Assembly: GCF_023278565.1 (NCBI RefSeq)
Contig: NC_064675.1
Coordinates: forward strand, 5,580,001 to 5,644,000
Direction: 5' to 3'
Length of the DNA stretch: 64,000 nt
Source of the DNA: Colletotrichum lupini
Lineage: Eukaryota; Ascomycota; Sordariomycetes; Glomerellales; Glomerellaceae
In this document: in pieces, positions 1-11,480 of the stretch
Layout of the letters: the number at the start of each line of letters is the position of its first letter
Position numbering within the stretch: position 1 is the first letter of the stretch
The notes under the pieces: model-generated
Databases searched by the model: none
What the model saw: the letters and a program-made list of their open reading frames with translations, nothing else
Told to the model about the DNA's origin: nothing
Translations under genes and position numbers: made by a program

Positions 1-359
1 TTTGGCATATATCCCTTCAAAAGCCCCCGTAGCAAGCAAAAAAATAAAAAGCGCACACCCGGCGTCGGCCGTGCTTATGATCATACGAACGAAACAACTT
101 TTTTGCCCTATACACTTGCTCGACGAGCTTCATTTTATATGAATATTTGAAAGTTGAATGATGCTCCCACAAAGTGGTTCGATTTCTATTTTGATACTAC
201 CCCGCAGCGTGAGGTAGTCCGACCATTAACAAAACGCCGCAGAATGCATTGGCTGACTGCAGAGGGAAATGCATGCACCAACTCAGCCTCGGAATCGTAC
301 GTGATGCCCACCAGCCAGCTTCATCCACCACCAACACCACCCCAAAAAGCCTGCCCGGC
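1..359. other. 3' flank, no gene seen
   Basis: This stretch lies downstream of the minus-strand proline-rich gene that ends at 360. I see no convincing coding frame. It probably holds that gene's 3' UTR and spacer. Confidence 0.5.
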
Positions 360-1751
360 TCAAAACGTCGGCTTGGTTGCCAAGGGAATCGGAGGAGGTG
401 CATCATCGTTGTCCCGAGGCGAAGGCGCCGGCGGTGGTGCCGGTGCTCCAGCCAGCTGTGGCTTCTTCTTTGGAGGCGGCGGCGGAGGCGGCTTCTTCTT
501 TCCGACTGCGCTCACCAGCCCAGGCGGAGGTGACAGCGGGCTCGGCGCCGGACTAGGTGCCGTGGTTGTAGTGGTGTCCGCATTAGCCCCGGCCTGCTGC
601 TTCTGGCCGACCTGGTCGTTGTAGAAGCTCTTTGCCTTTCCGGCATAGTTCCCCGCCTTTTCCGTGATGCCGTATTTCTGGTTAAAGTTGTTGGCACTCT
701 GGTACCCGGACTTGACCTGCTCGCCGTGCCGCTGACGAAAGTTGTTAAACGTCGACGCGGCGGACCGGGCGTCCGAGACGGAGACTGATGACGGGTTCTT
801 GTGAAAGTCGGCTGCGGTGCGCAGCGCGGCTTGCTTCTGCTCTGTCGTGGTGCCTTCTGTCGGCGGCGGGGTGGAGGACTGATGGTTGGTGACGGCGGAT
901 TTGCCCAGCTTGGCGAATCTATTTTGCAACTCGCTCATGTGACCGCCCCCGCTGGCGCTGCTGCTGGTGGTAGGCGGAGGCGGCGGCGGTGAGAAGGCTC
1001 CGGCCCGGGGAGGTGGCGCGGGGCTGCTGGCGTTTGATCGGGCCGGTGGTGCGGGCGCGGACTTTCCGATGCCTAGTGCGGATACAGATACGCCTGCTGC
1101 TCCTAGTCTGTTCATCGCGTTCTGGTTCAGGTATCCGCCGCCGCTGCTTGACGCCGGTGGTGGTGCTGATGCGGGCGACGCCGGCCGAGCTACCGACGAA
1201 GCGGAGGGTGTTCTGGGCGGCAGTCTCGGTGGTAAGCTCGGGGGCGGCGGCCGTGCGGCACCGGCTTGACCCGGCACCGGCGTCCGTCCGTCGGCGCCAT
1301 CCTTTCTTCCCGGCGGGGGCGGCAGATGGGCGGTTGAGAGGCCTGTGGTATCTGTGCGCCACGGCTTGGGCGGTGCCGCTTCTTCCTCCACACCTTCCTC
1401 GTGTTGCTGCTGGTATCGGTTCGAGTCGTCGTACGGCGGCGGTGGTACGCCAGGCGATGTTGCGTTGGAACGTGATGGCGGGGGCGGGGGTGCAATTGTT
1501 CCCGGGACACGCTTCGGCGGCGGTGCAAAGGTTGAGGGATCTGTGAGGGACGATAGGGGTCTGGCGACGCGCTCCTCTCTGTCGCTCTCCGTTTTCCTTC
1601 CCAAGAGGCCGTTCTGTCGTGTGTCTGGTTAGTTTCCCGTGGCAGTTGCAGAGACGCCCGCCCGGTGACATACCACTTGGCCCTTGAAGGTGGTGCCCGG
1701 TTTCTCGGGGTGCCAGCCATTCTTCATGAAATTTCCAAAGTTCGACGACAT
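360..1751 (-). CDS. proline-rich SH3-ligand-type protein, AIM3-like
   Basis: Two exons, 1751-1674 and 1613-360, with a 60-bp intron (donor GTATGT, branch AACTAAC, acceptor ACAG, phase 0), giving 443 aa. The start is the ATG at 1751; the longer frame above it lacks a better start. The N-terminus (MSSNFGNFMKNGWHPEKPG) is a compact conserved-looking block. The rest is low-complexity and rich in PPPP runs and Ser/Ala, including a PPPPPPP run between lysines near the C-terminus. Such tracts are typical ligands of SH3 and profilin-type domains in actin or endocytic scaffolds. The ending APPPIPLATKP recalls fungal AIM3-type proteins, but I assign this by memory only. It shares a 492-bp divergent promoter with the kinetochore gene at 2244. 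An anonymous proline-rich protein is the alternative. Confidence 0.75.
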
Positions 1752-2243
1752 TATTGCAGAGGCTGGGTCGAACAGAGGGAAAGGGGGAAGAAGTGTTGCT
1801 GTTGACTCGTGCCCTTGGCGTGTGGAAAGGGGAGATTTTGTCGACGACAGGTTGTGCAATTAATGTAAAAAGCACCGGTGGAGGCTCGCATTGCGTCGTC
1901 CCCGGCGGTGGTTCTCTGTCAGCGCTCCATCCTGGTTTCCTGCGTGACGTCGCCCGAGGTGCGTGGCAGTGTTACCCGCTAACGAAATCGCTAAAATTAC
2001 GGGTGTCGCCGTGCTGGGCCGCTGGACTGGGAATTTGGAGGAGGGTGGCCCCCTGCTGGACGCCTTGCGATTCAGGCCTTCTTCCCCCTCCCCCATTCTC
2101 GGGGGAACAGACCCCTCGGTCGATGTGCCTTACCAAATATTGACTTCCGTCGCGTCCGTCGCGTCTTTGGAGATGGCACTTTGTCCGCCCACTTAACCAC
2201 GAACCTCTCCCCGACAAGCCCACCAGTCAGCCGATTGAACACG
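1752..2243. promoter_or_regulatory. divergent promoter region
   Basis: 492 bp lies between the start codons of the AIM3-like gene (-) and the Mtw1/Mis12 gene (+), so it must hold both promoters and 5' UTRs. I do not see a clear TATA box or a single dominant motif. Confidence 0.5.
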
Positions 2244-3337
2244 ATGGCGCAGCGCACGATAATTGACGTGGAACTTTTGACAGAACATCTGGGATACGCA
2301 CCAATTGTAAGTCTACCATTGGCACTGAAATTACGCGACGCCTCAGAACTTACGCCTCCTCTCAGTCGCTGCTGGACAGCATCATCAATAATGTCAATGC
2401 CGTAGCCGACAAGACGCTCGACCGCGTCGAGCAGGGTCTTTCGAAGGCGCCTCCGAAAGCGCTCGGGTTCGAAAAGGCGCTGAAGCAGAAGAAACGGTCC
2501 GCAGACGAGGTTGTCGACGTCGAGGAGACGGCGAAGCTCGAGATCGTCGACGGCGTCCACAAGCTGGAGACGCTGCTGTGCGCCGCGATTGACAAGAATT
2601 TCGACAAGTTTGAGCTTTACGTAATGAAGAATATTCTGAGCATTCAGCAGGGCCAGCGAAATTGGATGCGCCTCGCCCATTACGACGGTCTCGACTTCAA
2701 TGCCACTCACGAGGACGCGCCGACGAGGGAAAGCGTCGATGCGCTGAGAAGGAAGCTACAGGCCAGCCAGCGGCTCAACGTGATGCTACACGCCGAGCAG
2801 GCAAAGAATGCGGCGCTACTGGCGAAGCTGCGAGGGGTCATTGGTGGTAAGCTCGCCGGATCCAGGGCCTCGCTGGTGGGACAGGTCAAGGTTGAGGGGT
2901 CCGACGACAGGGCGCCGTTCCAGTTCCTGCAGGAGAAGGGCGACTTGGCAGACGGTGATTTCAAAGCGCCTATAACGACCACGACCGCCTTCAACATGTC
3001 GCAACTCCAGGCGCTGCGCGCGTTATCGACGTCGCTGCGTAACATCATGCCTGACCTTAAGGACCCGTCCAGCAACGAGGACGGCCCCGAGAAGCAAAAG
3101 AGTTGGAGACGAGAGAGAATGGAGTATGTCGAGGGGGCCACGCGGAAGCATCTGGAGCATGTGCGTGGGCTAGAGCTCGGCAAGGATGGCGATGTGCGCG
3201 ATGGCGAGTGGCAAGGTGAGGGCAGGAAGTTTGCCATGGGCGAGGTGGAGGGGCTGGAGCAAGTGGTTGCCGCGCTCGGGGGAGGTTCCGGGGAATCTAC
3301 TGAGCAGCCCGATCTCGACGCAATGGACGAGTCATGA
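2244..3337 (+). CDS. MTW1: kinetochore protein Mtw1/Mis12 (MIND complex)
   Basis: Two exons, 2244-2306 and 2366-3337, with a 59-bp phase-0 intron (donor GTAAGT, acceptor CTCAG); 344 aa. The spliced N-terminus reads MAQRTIIDVELLTEHLGYAP then SLLDSIINNVNAVADKTLD, the conserved start of the Mis12 family. A predicted helical region follows (about residues 95-190), including LQASQRLNVMLHAEQAKNAALLAKL. In the family, Mtw1/Mis12 forms the MIND (Mis12) complex with Nnf1, Dsn1 and Nsl1, linking inner-kinetochore CENP-C to Ndc80 at centromeres. The upstream in-frame ATG-less extension was not used because this ATG opens the family-conserved sequence. The gene is essential in yeasts. Nothing looks broken. 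Confidence 0.9.
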
Positions 3338-4336
3338 AGTGATTATTCAGATGTCAACTTCTTTGAGAAGATTGAAATGAACTCACAAGCTCGCCACCGA
3401 CAGAGCATGCCCAACGGCACCGTCGTCATCTTAGCTGCGATGCCAGGTCAGGCGATTTGGCTCTTGCGCAGAGCGACCACTCGCTTTCCCGTCAGCGGGC
3501 TATCACTCAGACGGATCCCAATCAATGTTGAGGACTGAAGGGAGGGCGGCAAATTCGACCGCGCCACCTGCTACACCCATAGCAGGATAGAAACTCGATG
3601 TGCCTGAGGCAAGTAAAGCTCGCTGCTTCACTCAGCCAAGCACGAAAAGTTGCAGGGCAGCTATTTAGGATACCGTCACCGTTGGGGCATCGACAGGGAA
3701 CGAGAATCCACATGGATGAAGGCCATGGTGTCTTGCCAATACCAGCTAGGCTAGAGCAGACGACAGATGTCTCGATGATGCAGACTTCTCTCATGTCGAG
3801 ATCGCTTCAGGAGGGCCCCGCGTCTCTTCTGGAGAGGATTCGCAAGGACGCAGAGCATTGGAGGTATGGGCAGAGACATATCACAACTTGTTGGGTTCAA
3901 TATACGTGGAATAAGATGCGGTTCACCCGAGAAGGATGGCAAGGAGGAAGTACAGACGGAGAGAAGAGAAACCTCAGGCTCTAGGCCCATTCTTGGAACC
4001 TGAACACATAAAATTCGTTCCTACCTTATTTTTCACCTGTGGCTGGCAAGAACCAGATTTTTACCTCGTGACCAAGGGTCACACTCGGTCAAGGAAGGAA
4101 GTGACGCCCCAAGTTGAAACGGGGTTCCTGCCTCTAGGTGAGCTGGGATTTCCAAGCGAGGCAAGAGGTAGACGGAAACTAATATCTGACTTCAGGAAAG
4201 AGCGGTGCCTGCCTAATTACCTAATCTCGACCCTACATCACCGCGACACCCTGCCGTTTGTTATTGCTGTCAAACCCCATCCTCATCAGCTCCACCACAT
4301 CGGGCACCTCTCACTTCTACGGCATCACCGACCAAG
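3338..4336. other. intergenic, no supportable gene
   Basis: About 1 kb between the Mtw1-like and F-box genes. Open frames at 3598-3984 and 3936-4568 overlap each other or run into the F-box gene in another frame, have no recognisable domain and biased composition, and were not accepted. The distal part should contain the F-box promoter. Confidence 0.5.
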
Positions 4337-5728
4337 ATGCCGTCTCATCTACCCGACGAGATTTTTCTCGCAATCATCAAAAGCCTCCCACATCCCGAAC
4401 CGACCTACATGCGCCCCAGCGGTCGAGACTATGCCACTTTGTCCAACCTTTGCCTTGTATCCAGAGGTTTCCAGAAAGTTGCGGAGCCCTTTCTTTACCA
4501 TACGGTCTGGCTTTCGGATTGTAGCTTCAACCGTTTCCTTGAGACCATCAAAAGCAAACGCTACCTAGGAAGATACGTCAGGCATCTCACCATCCCCCGT
4601 AGGCTCGATCACTCGTGGGCCGAGAAAGACCTTGAAGAGCAGTTATTCCAGTTGCAACGCTCTGCCGAACATGGGCATTTCAAGGCCGCCATTGATCGTT
4701 ATAGAAGTGGTTCTGGAGAGCTCTTGCGTTTCCGAGGAGCTCCTCATATGCTACTCCTGGCCTGGCTGCTTCCAGAGGTGGAGATCATGCATTGCCTGTC
4801 AGACGATGGGCAGATGGAATTGATCGGCGAGGTGGAACAACCGGGACCCTTTCCCCGTCTACGAGAGGTCCATGCCAACCAATGGGAATATCTTGAGGAT
4901 CGCCAAAGCTTTCGGCTCTCTCGATGGGAGCCCTTGCTTTTACAGGGAGTGGAGGCCTTTAGCGGAAGGGGAATCGAGTGGAATGAAACGGAACAACCCC
5001 TAGCGCTGAAGTCGGTCTGCCTGTTTAACTCGCTATATAAGGCAGCGGACTTGACAAACCTGCTCAGATGCTGTCCCGATCTGAAGGCATTAAGCCTAAG
5101 ATGGGGCAAGGCCTTCGACAGCATGTTCAATTACAGTGGCGGCGTTCCCGAGTGCAATGGAATCGGCGAGGCTCTGCGTCAACATGGAAAGAACCTCCGT
5201 AGATTGGAGCTGGACTGCCGCCCAAAATTCGAAAAGACGGATGACTACCATGACCCTGATGACGTCGTGAGACTGGGACGTATCGGGTCACTGCGAGAAT
5301 TGGCACGGCTCGAGACGCTCGAGATTCCCCTCGATATGCTGCTGGGGAGTGATGGCGGGCATGGATCGAACCCAAACGAAGGGAACATTGAGGATCAGTC
5401 AATGAAATCAATCTTGCACCTCAGCAATGTTCTACCGAGCTCAGTGGAGGTGCTGGGGCTGCTGGAAGATTCGTCGAAGAGCGAGGAACGTTTAAACCTT
5501 CAGGTACAAGGCTTACGGGCAACTGGGAGCATGGTAAAGCTGCGTTCGGTTACGGTCCTCCGGAGCGAGGTAATCCCTCTCGACCGACATGAACTGCTGG
5601 CTGATGTTCTTGGGATCGAACATAAGGTTAAGGAATCGAAGAGAACAATCAAAATATCGGACCAGGCGGAGATTGAAATAATATGGTTCTCCGAGAATAC
5701 TATGTACTTTGGCAGCTCCCATCTTTGA
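4337..5728 (+). CDS. F-box protein
   Basis: Single-exon frame of 463 aa. The N-terminus MPSHLPDEIFLAIIKSLPHP followed by YATLSNLCLVSRGFQKVAEP and FLYHTVWL is a classic fungal F-box (about residues 1-55): the LPDEI helix, then the L-x-L-V-C/S-R-x-F core. By family knowledge the F-box binds Skp1 in an SCF ubiquitin ligase and the rest recruits a substrate. The remainder has irregular leucine-rich stretches (for example LTNLLRCCPDLKALSLRW and LRRLELDC) that look like degenerate leucine-rich repeats. Such F-box/LRR proteins are numerous and fast-evolving in Pezizomycotina, so the substrate cannot be named. I see no intron, and the ATG at 4337 directly opens the domain. Confidence 0.8.
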   Translation: MPSHLPDEIFLAIIKSLPHPEPTYMRPSGRDYATLSNLCLVSRGFQKVAEPFLYHTVWLSDCSFNRFLETIKSKRYLGRYVRHLTIPRRLDHSWAEKDLEEQLFQLQRSAEHGHFKAAIDRYRSGSGELLRFRGAPHMLLLAWLLPEVEIMHCLSDDGQMELIGEVEQPGPFPRLREVHANQWEYLEDRQSFRLSRWEPLLLQGVEAFSGRGIEWNETEQPLALKSVCLFNSLYKAADLTNLLRCCPDLKALSLRWGKAFDSMFNYSGGVPECNGIGEALRQHGKNLRRLELDCRPKFEKTDDYHDPDDVVRLGRIGSLRELARLETLEIPLDMLLGSDGGHGSNPNEGNIEDQSMKSILHLSNVLPSSVEVLGLLEDSSKSEERLNLQVQGLRATGSMVKLRSVTVLRSEVIPLDRHELLADVLGIEHKVKESKRTIKISDQAEIEIIWFSENTMYFGSSHL

Positions 5729-6779
5729 GTTGTGATGATGATGGGAAATGGGCGACACGGTAGCTTGCCGCTCAGTATCACACTTTCAATCTCACCACTG
5801 CTATTACTGCTGCTGCCGTTGCTATGTTGTTACTCCTTCTCTCTACATCTTCCTTAGCGAGTATGCTCTTGAAAGCATAGTCAGAAAATATTATACATCC
5901 AATGAGTTCCAATCTGATGGGTCCACTTCTGCTCTATTTTGTCGCCTGCTCCGATGTTCGAGGCAATAAAACCCCGTGGTGACCCGGATCCCACTTCCGG
6001 GCCGGGTCATGAGTCGGGCGGCGTCACGGCGCTCTACTGGACCGGAGTCTTCCGTGTAAGACACATTCCCTGAAGGTCTTACGGATATCTTACTTGAGAT
6101 AGACATTTTAAGCCACCAGGCTCGAGGTGTTATTTGTCAAATAATGGAACGGAGTCTCACTATGGGCAAATTACTCGGACTTGAGGCTACTAGTCTAGCT
6201 CCATGAGATTTGCTCCTTGCTCATTGTATCACGATAACAATTCGCTTGTCTAAAATACGCATTAAAGCCGCTGCTTCCATCGCACCACTCGCTCTTCTCG
6301 CCTCGTCGAAATCAATATCCCAAGCCTTCCTGGTCTATCAACCTGGCTCTCGGCTATCCTCGCAAGCCAAGACAACAAGGTCTAGCACCTACTCTTCTGG
6401 GTGTAGCCTCGCATCTCCGCGTACGACTTTGCAATTGAGTTTGCTAGACCCTCTTCAGCACGCCGAAAGTAATGGTTTGCAGGATGTCTGCGAAAATGCT
6501 ACGCTGGCCCGCGAAACGTCGAGACTCGAGAGCGTCATACAAGCATCTCGGTCTTGGCTTGCATGGTCATCAACCGTCGACCCCTCACTTTTTGCCCTTT
6601 AAGTTCGCCACGGCCAAGATGAAGATTTTGTGCGATTCACACGGCGGGGAAAGGTGAACGGAAGCGCGCAAAGATCCGCCGGAGATGTCTGTATAAAAGC
6701 GTCAGACGCCATTTGCTCGTACTCGTCTGAACGACGGACGCTTGTCAGCGAATCGGCTGTGTTCAATTCAAAAGTCATC
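5729..6779. other. intergenic, carboxypeptidase promoter side
   Basis: About 1 kb without a supportable gene. The frame at 6210-6602 is serine-rich with no domain. The 3' part is the promoter of the carboxypeptidase gene and includes a TATA box (listed separately). Confidence 0.5.
6692..6699 (+). promoter_or_regulatory. TATA box of carboxypeptidase gene
   Basis: TATAAAAG lies 88 bp upstream of the ATG at 6780, leaving room for a transcription start about 30 bp downstream and a short 5' leader. A canonical TATA box fits a regulated, inducible secreted enzyme better than a housekeeping gene; that is inference. Confidence 0.55.
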
Positions 6780-8235
6780 ATGAAGTCCACAGCTTTACTC
6801 GCCGTAATCGCCACGGTCACCGCCCTCACCGGTAACAATAGGATAAAGACGCCCCGAGACGAAAAGGTCAGCTACGAAGGCTACCAGGTCTACCGCGTAT
6901 CGACATCCAACGCACCACCAAACCAACTCGCCCACCTGCGCTCGTTTCCGTCCATTGACCTCAAGGGCTCCGTCGAAGTCGCGATCCCGCCCAGCGAGGT
7001 TGAATCACTCAAGGCTCTGGGACTGCTGGACGACACGCAGCTTCTAGACGATGACCTCGGACGGGCGATCAGGGCCGAGTCCGAGGCCGAAAAGAAGCCC
7101 GTCTTGACCAAGAGGGGCGAGCTGCCGGACCTGAGCTGGTTTGACTCGTACCACGCGTATGACGACCACGTACAGTACTGGAGGGACCTCCACGCTGCGT
7201 TTCCCGACAACTCGGAGTGGCTGGACATTGGTGCCTCGTATGAGGGCCGCAACATATTCGGGCTGCGGCTTTGGGGAGGCGAGGACACGGGGACGAAGCC
7301 CGTTGTCCTCTGGCACGGCACCGTTCATGCCAGGGAGTGGATTACTACAATGGTATGTGAACACATCCCAGACGCTTTTGTAAGTGAGGGTGTTAATGCC
7401 CGCGAGTAGACTGTCGAGTACTTGACCTACCAACTCATCGACGGCTACAAGTCTGGAGACCAAAACGTCACAGCCTTCTTCGACGCTTACGACTTCTACA
7501 TTGTGCCCTTTCACAACCCTGATGGTAAGTCAAAAGGTGTGTTACCAAAACTCCATCCAAATCACTCATGAAACTCCCCCTACGCGTCTAGGCTTTGTGT
7601 ACAGCCAGACCACAAACCGCCTCTGGCGCAAGAACCGCCAGCCGCGCTCCAACACGACCTGCATAGGCACCGACGGCAACCGCAACTGGAACTTCCAGTG
7701 GGACTACCCCCTCGAGGACGGAAGCGTCTCCGCCGATCCGTGCGGCGAGACCTTCCGCGGCCTCGCGCCGGGCGACACGACCGAGAACGTCGTACTCTCG
7801 GCCCTCTCGCGGGAGCTAGCTTCCACAGCTGCCAACTCCACCGGTGGCGGCGGCATCAGACTCTTCATTGACTGGCACAGCTACTCGCAGCTGATCCTCC
7901 TCCCTTGGGGCTTCTCCTGCGACCCCGACGTGCTGCCCCGGAACCTCCAGGCGCAGCGGGACGTGGGCGCGGGGTACGCCGCGACGATTGCGGCGACGAG
8001 CGGGGAGACCTACGAGGTCGGCCCGTCGTGTGAGATTTTGTACTATTCCACGGGCTCTGCCAGAGATTTTCACCACGGGGCGCTGAATGCGACGTACTCG
8101 TGGAGCGTCGAGTTGCGGCCCAAGAGCGGGGGGAGCGGAGGGTCTGGGTTCATTCTGGCGCCCGAGTTCATCTTACCCACGGCCGAGGAGCATTGGGAGG
8201 GGATCAAGTATGTGCTGGGTGCTGTTGGCAAGTAA
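6780..8235 (+). CDS. secreted zinc procarboxypeptidase (M14A, carboxypeptidase A-type)
   Basis: Three exons, 6780-7352, 7410-7524 and 7592-8235, with introns of 57 and 67 bp; 443 aa. Residues 1-18 (MKSTALLAVIATVTALTG) form a signal peptide. Next come an activation propeptide of about 100 residues and the catalytic domain (about 130-443). Zinc ligands are H183 and E186 (HAREW) and H325 (DWHSYSQ). Substrate-binding residues N259-R260 lie in GNRNWNF, and E403 in SVELRP is the general base. All active-site residues of the M14A family are present. It should act outside the cell, removing C-terminal residues from peptides after propeptide cleavage. The stops in the first intron (TAG ends it) rule out read-through. 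Single gene with its own TATA box. Confidence 0.93.
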
Positions 8236-8614
8236 ATGTGTACATGTCATGGATGGGGCGCTGCTGTGTAGACTGATGTGCGTACGGCGTGATTCAATAT
8301 TCTGAAGAAAGACGTATCGAAGGGACGTTGGACCGGTATCGACTGATATTGTCCGTCTCACTTTCTTCTCGTCGCATTGACTATTTTCTTAGTGACTCTA
8401 TGAATACCCTCGCACCGCATTGGCCTTTTCGTCTATGGTGAAGAAACACAAGCGTCAATATACGATGTGATAATGTCACTTTACGAGACTCAGAGCATGC
8501 CATGCTGGATTCCCAGATGCATGACTTGGGGATCAAAGGTATCTCCAAGTTGATATACATTGATGATACCTATTTGTATAGTACAATAATCGGCTGAGAA
8601 TCTACATGTGTATT
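8236..8614. other. convergent spacer
   Basis: 379 bp between the stops of the carboxypeptidase (+) and PPR (-) genes. It probably holds the two facing 3' UTRs. No gene seen. Confidence 0.5.
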
Positions 8615-11086
8615 CTACGCCTCCTCCTGCCCCGGCAACAGACGGTAATCATGAGCAAACGCCCAGAACCCGTGCTTCGAAAAGCGACCTGCCTTGTCCG
8701 CGGCCTGAGGCCTGGCCTGCTTGCGGACGGTATCGACCAGCTTCTTGGCCCCCTCAAAGTCTTGCCGATGGACCAGAGACCGCAGCAGAGGGTCGAGCAG
8801 CGGCAAGCCGGGCCAGATCCCCCAATCATCAAGGTCGTAGACGACCTCGAGCGCGCTGTCGAGGTCGCCGGCGCGGTGATAGTTCTTGATGACGCTCTCC
8901 CAGAAGACGCGGTCCGTCAGGGCCCGCGTGCGCGCGCGGCGGTCCGCGACGAGGGCGCGCAGCGAGTCGAGGTCGGGCCGATTCCGGTTGACGTAGTACT
9001 CGACCAGCATGGTGCACATCTCGGTCGACGGGTGGAGGCGGGATGCGCGGAGGTGCGAGAGCAGCGCGGCCACGGCGTGCTTGCCGCTGTCGCCCGCCCG
9101 GACGAGGACGTGGAGCATCTTGCCGTAGGACTCCTGGTTGGGCTCGATGCCGCAGGCGGCCATCTCGGAGAATACCCTGTCCATCGTCTCCCGCTGCTCC
9201 TGCGGCGTCTGGTCTGGCAGGTCGCTGAGGGCCGCCTCCATGATGACGGTAAAGGTGGCCCCGTCCGGCGTGATGCCCGCCGTCTTCATGCTGGCGAGGA
9301 TCCGGTCCGCCTCCTCGTGGGCCCCCTTTTTGAGCATGCGTGATAGGAGCATGTTGTAAGTGTAGATGTCGGGCGTGATGCCCTTGTCGGTCGCCCAGTC
9401 CAGTACGGTACGGATGACCTCCATGTTATCACGGCGGAGCAAGCCGGAAATGGCTGCGTTCACGTTGGAAATGCCAGGCTCGACGGCCTTTCCTTGCGTG
9501 CCGTTCTTTACTGCCATGCTCCACAACCTATCCATCTCCTTGAGGGCACCCAGACCGTCATGTTCGCCGCCCAAAAGGCCGAGGGCCGAGATCCTGCTCG
9601 ACCAGATCTGCTGGTCCAGTTTGACACCTGCGTTTGTGATGAATTTCCACAGGTTCTCAATCGGCTCCAACCGCCTGGCCTCTTTCCAGCCACTCATCAT
9701 TGACGTGTACGTTCTGACCGTCGGGGCCATGCCCAGAGTCTTCATGTACGCCAATATCTCCTCCGTCAGCTTGGAAAAGCTTGCGCCTAACCCGTACTTG
9801 CTACACGCGAGGAACAGGATGTAATCGAAAAGGTCTGGAGAGCTCTGCAACCTCAGGGTCCGGTCCTTGTCGTTGGCCGGGTTGATCAGGTCTCTCCAGG
9901 CCTGCTGGATGGCTGCAGTGTCGTTTGCACGGAAGACGGTCTCGAACCGCCGGTGCCACAGGGCATAAGAGAACCGCACCGCTGACTTGGCTTGATCGGG
10001 TTTGCCTGGAGACACAGTATCCAACTCTTTCCACGTTCCGGGAGCCACGCGCGTCACCCTCCAGTCCGCCCGTGGTTGGACGTAGCTCCAGACTTCGGCA
10101 TGGTCGCGAAAGAGCTCCTCCAGCATGTCCTTATCGAATTGCTTGACAATAGGATCCAGTGCTTCCAACAGCGGGTGTGCCTCCAACCTGGCCTTGCTGA
10201 TCATATGCTTGGACTCAGACAGCAATACGTATGTGGCTACAAGGGCCGGTCCTAGGCCTGACGTTTCGTTGGCTGCAAAAAAGGGGAAGAGCGCGCGGAG
10301 GAGTCTATCGGGTCTCTCGGTCCCTAGCAAGTCCCGCCGTGACGTGAGCCAAAACACGGGATCCGACTCGAGGCCGCTGTCTGCGCGCTTTAAGCCCGAA
10401 AAGTGTTTCCAGCACTCCACCAGATCCTCCAGCAGCCGGTCCTCCACAGCCTGGTTCTCCGGGTCCGCTCGAGTTGAGATGATTGCTCGCAGGAGGCCAT
10501 TGACGAGTTCCAGTCGCCTCACAACCCTCTTGTTATTTATGTGAGTATACAACTTGCATATGTCTACCGTTCGGGGGAGGTCGGCGGCCTCTACCGTCGC
10601 AAACTTGATTCTCGTGATTTGTTGTAAAGCTTGGCTGGCTATTGTTGTGGTAACCTGAGGCAGATAGACACCCGACTTTTGCGCGGACACCAGAAGTTTT
10701 GTGGTTATGAACGTGTATGCCTGTGTCGCAAATTCCAAATCGGAGATCTTTTGCTTCTGTCTCTGTTGTAAGAGTTGGCTGAGCTCGTCGGTAAGTGAGT
10801 AGAGCTGGTTGACGCCCGGGCCGTTGCTAGGAGCCGCCGCCGCGGGCTGCTTGCTGACGGTCTCTTCAAATAGATCCAGGACTCTCTGCTTCGCAGTCTC
10901 GTTGCCGCTGCCCTTGTGCTTCCTCGTGGGTGGTCGTGTCGCTTTGGGTTTCGGGGTTCGGGACGGCTGGTCCACGGCGGCGGACGGGAAGCTTGTCGTC
11001 GAGTTCGGTCGGACCGCGCCGATTGTAGCCGCGCCGGCCAGAAGCCTCGAACGGCATTGGGCGCATACCCTCCTCGAGGCGAGCAT
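8615..11086 (-). CDS. pentatricopeptide repeat protein, probably mitochondrial
   Basis: Single-exon frame of 823 aa from the ATG at 11086. The N-terminus (MLASRRVCAQCRSRLLAGAATIG, rich in Arg/Ser/Ala, no acids) looks like a mitochondrial presequence. The C-terminal half carries tandem 35-residue helical hairpins of PPR type, for example TVRTYTSMMSGWKEARRLE, PDIYTYNMLLSRMLKKGAHE and PDGATFTVIMEAAL, each with the x-TY/TF-x2-hydrophobic pattern. PPR proteins bind organellar RNA and control its processing, stability or translation. The layout recalls fungal mitochondrial translation activators of the cya-5 type, but orthology is not shown. The many plus-strand frames over this gene are antisense shadows. 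Confidence 0.85.
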   Translation of the reverse strand: MLASRRVCAQCRSRLLAGAATIGAVRPNSTTSFPSAAVDQPSRTPKPKATRPPTRKHKGSGNETAKQRVLDLFEETVSKQPAAAAPSNGPGVNQLYSLTDELSQLLQQRQKQKISDLEFATQAYTFITTKLLVSAQKSGVYLPQVTTTIASQALQQITRIKFATVEAADLPRTVDICKLYTHINNKRVVRRLELVNGLLRAIISTRADPENQAVEDRLLEDLVECWKHFSGLKRADSGLESDPVFWLTSRRDLLGTERPDRLLRALFPFFAANETSGLGPALVATYVLLSESKHMISKARLEAHPLLEALDPIVKQFDKDMLEELFRDHAEVWSYVQPRADWRVTRVAPGTWKELDTVSPGKPDQAKSAVRFSYALWHRRFETVFRANDTAAIQQAWRDLINPANDKDRTLRLQSSPDLFDYILFLACSKYGLGASFSKLTEEILAYMKTLGMAPTVRTYTSMMSGWKEARRLEPIENLWKFITNAGVKLDQQIWSSRISALGLLGGEHDGLGALKEMDRLWSMAVKNGTQGKAVEPGISNVNAAISGLLRRDNMEVIRTVLDWATDKGITPDIYTYNMLLSRMLKKGAHEEADRILASMKTAGITPDGATFTVIMEAALSDLPDQTPQEQRETMDRVFSEMAACGIEPNQESYGKMLHVLVRAGDSGKHAVAALLSHLRASRLHPSTEMCTMLVEYYVNRNRPDLDSLRALVADRRARTRALTDRVFWESVIKNYHRAGDLDSALEVVYDLDDWGIWPGLPLLDPLLRSLVHRQDFEGAKKLVDTVRKQARPQAADKAGRFSKHGFWAFAHDYRLLPGQEEA

Positions 11087-11480
11087 GGCGTTCGTCTAGC
11101 CCTCGGGTGCGTTGGCGGGTTGAAGCGACTTGGATGATGTTGCAAAAAAATACGTCGGGGCGTCACTGGAAAAGCTGCCGACAGCGGGAGGAACGCACGT
11201 CGATTTAGCGGCCCGGAATCCCTGCCGTTGGTCCCTGCGGTAGCGCTCCATTCGGGAAGCTTGGGCCACTTAGCATCATACAAGAGCTCTGAGATGAAGC
11301 CGTGAGATGATGAACTTTGCGACGCGCTGTCAAGTTGCATTAGATGTTTACGAATAGTATTGACATATTCAAAGGTGGATAAGGAGAAAAGTTGAGACGA
11401 CGGTTCAATAGAATGCAGGTCAATCTAGTAAAGTGGTATATCTCCCTAGTCTCCGAACTCAATTCATCAAACGTCACGTT
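11087..11480. promoter_or_regulatory. PPR promoter / GST 3' flank
   Basis: 394 bp between the PPR start (-) and the GST stop (-). It should carry the PPR gene promoter and the GST 3' UTR. No clear motif found. Confidence 0.45.

Noticed and set aside
919..1875. 318-codon minus-strand frame, Arg/Thr-rich
   Set aside because: Alternative frame of the proline-rich gene; no domain, and it ignores a good intron.
3936..4568. 210-codon plus-strand frame
   Set aside because: Overlaps the F-box start in another frame, no domain, and lacks codon bias.
8606..9343. 245-codon plus-strand frame
   Set aside because: Antisense of PPR repeats.
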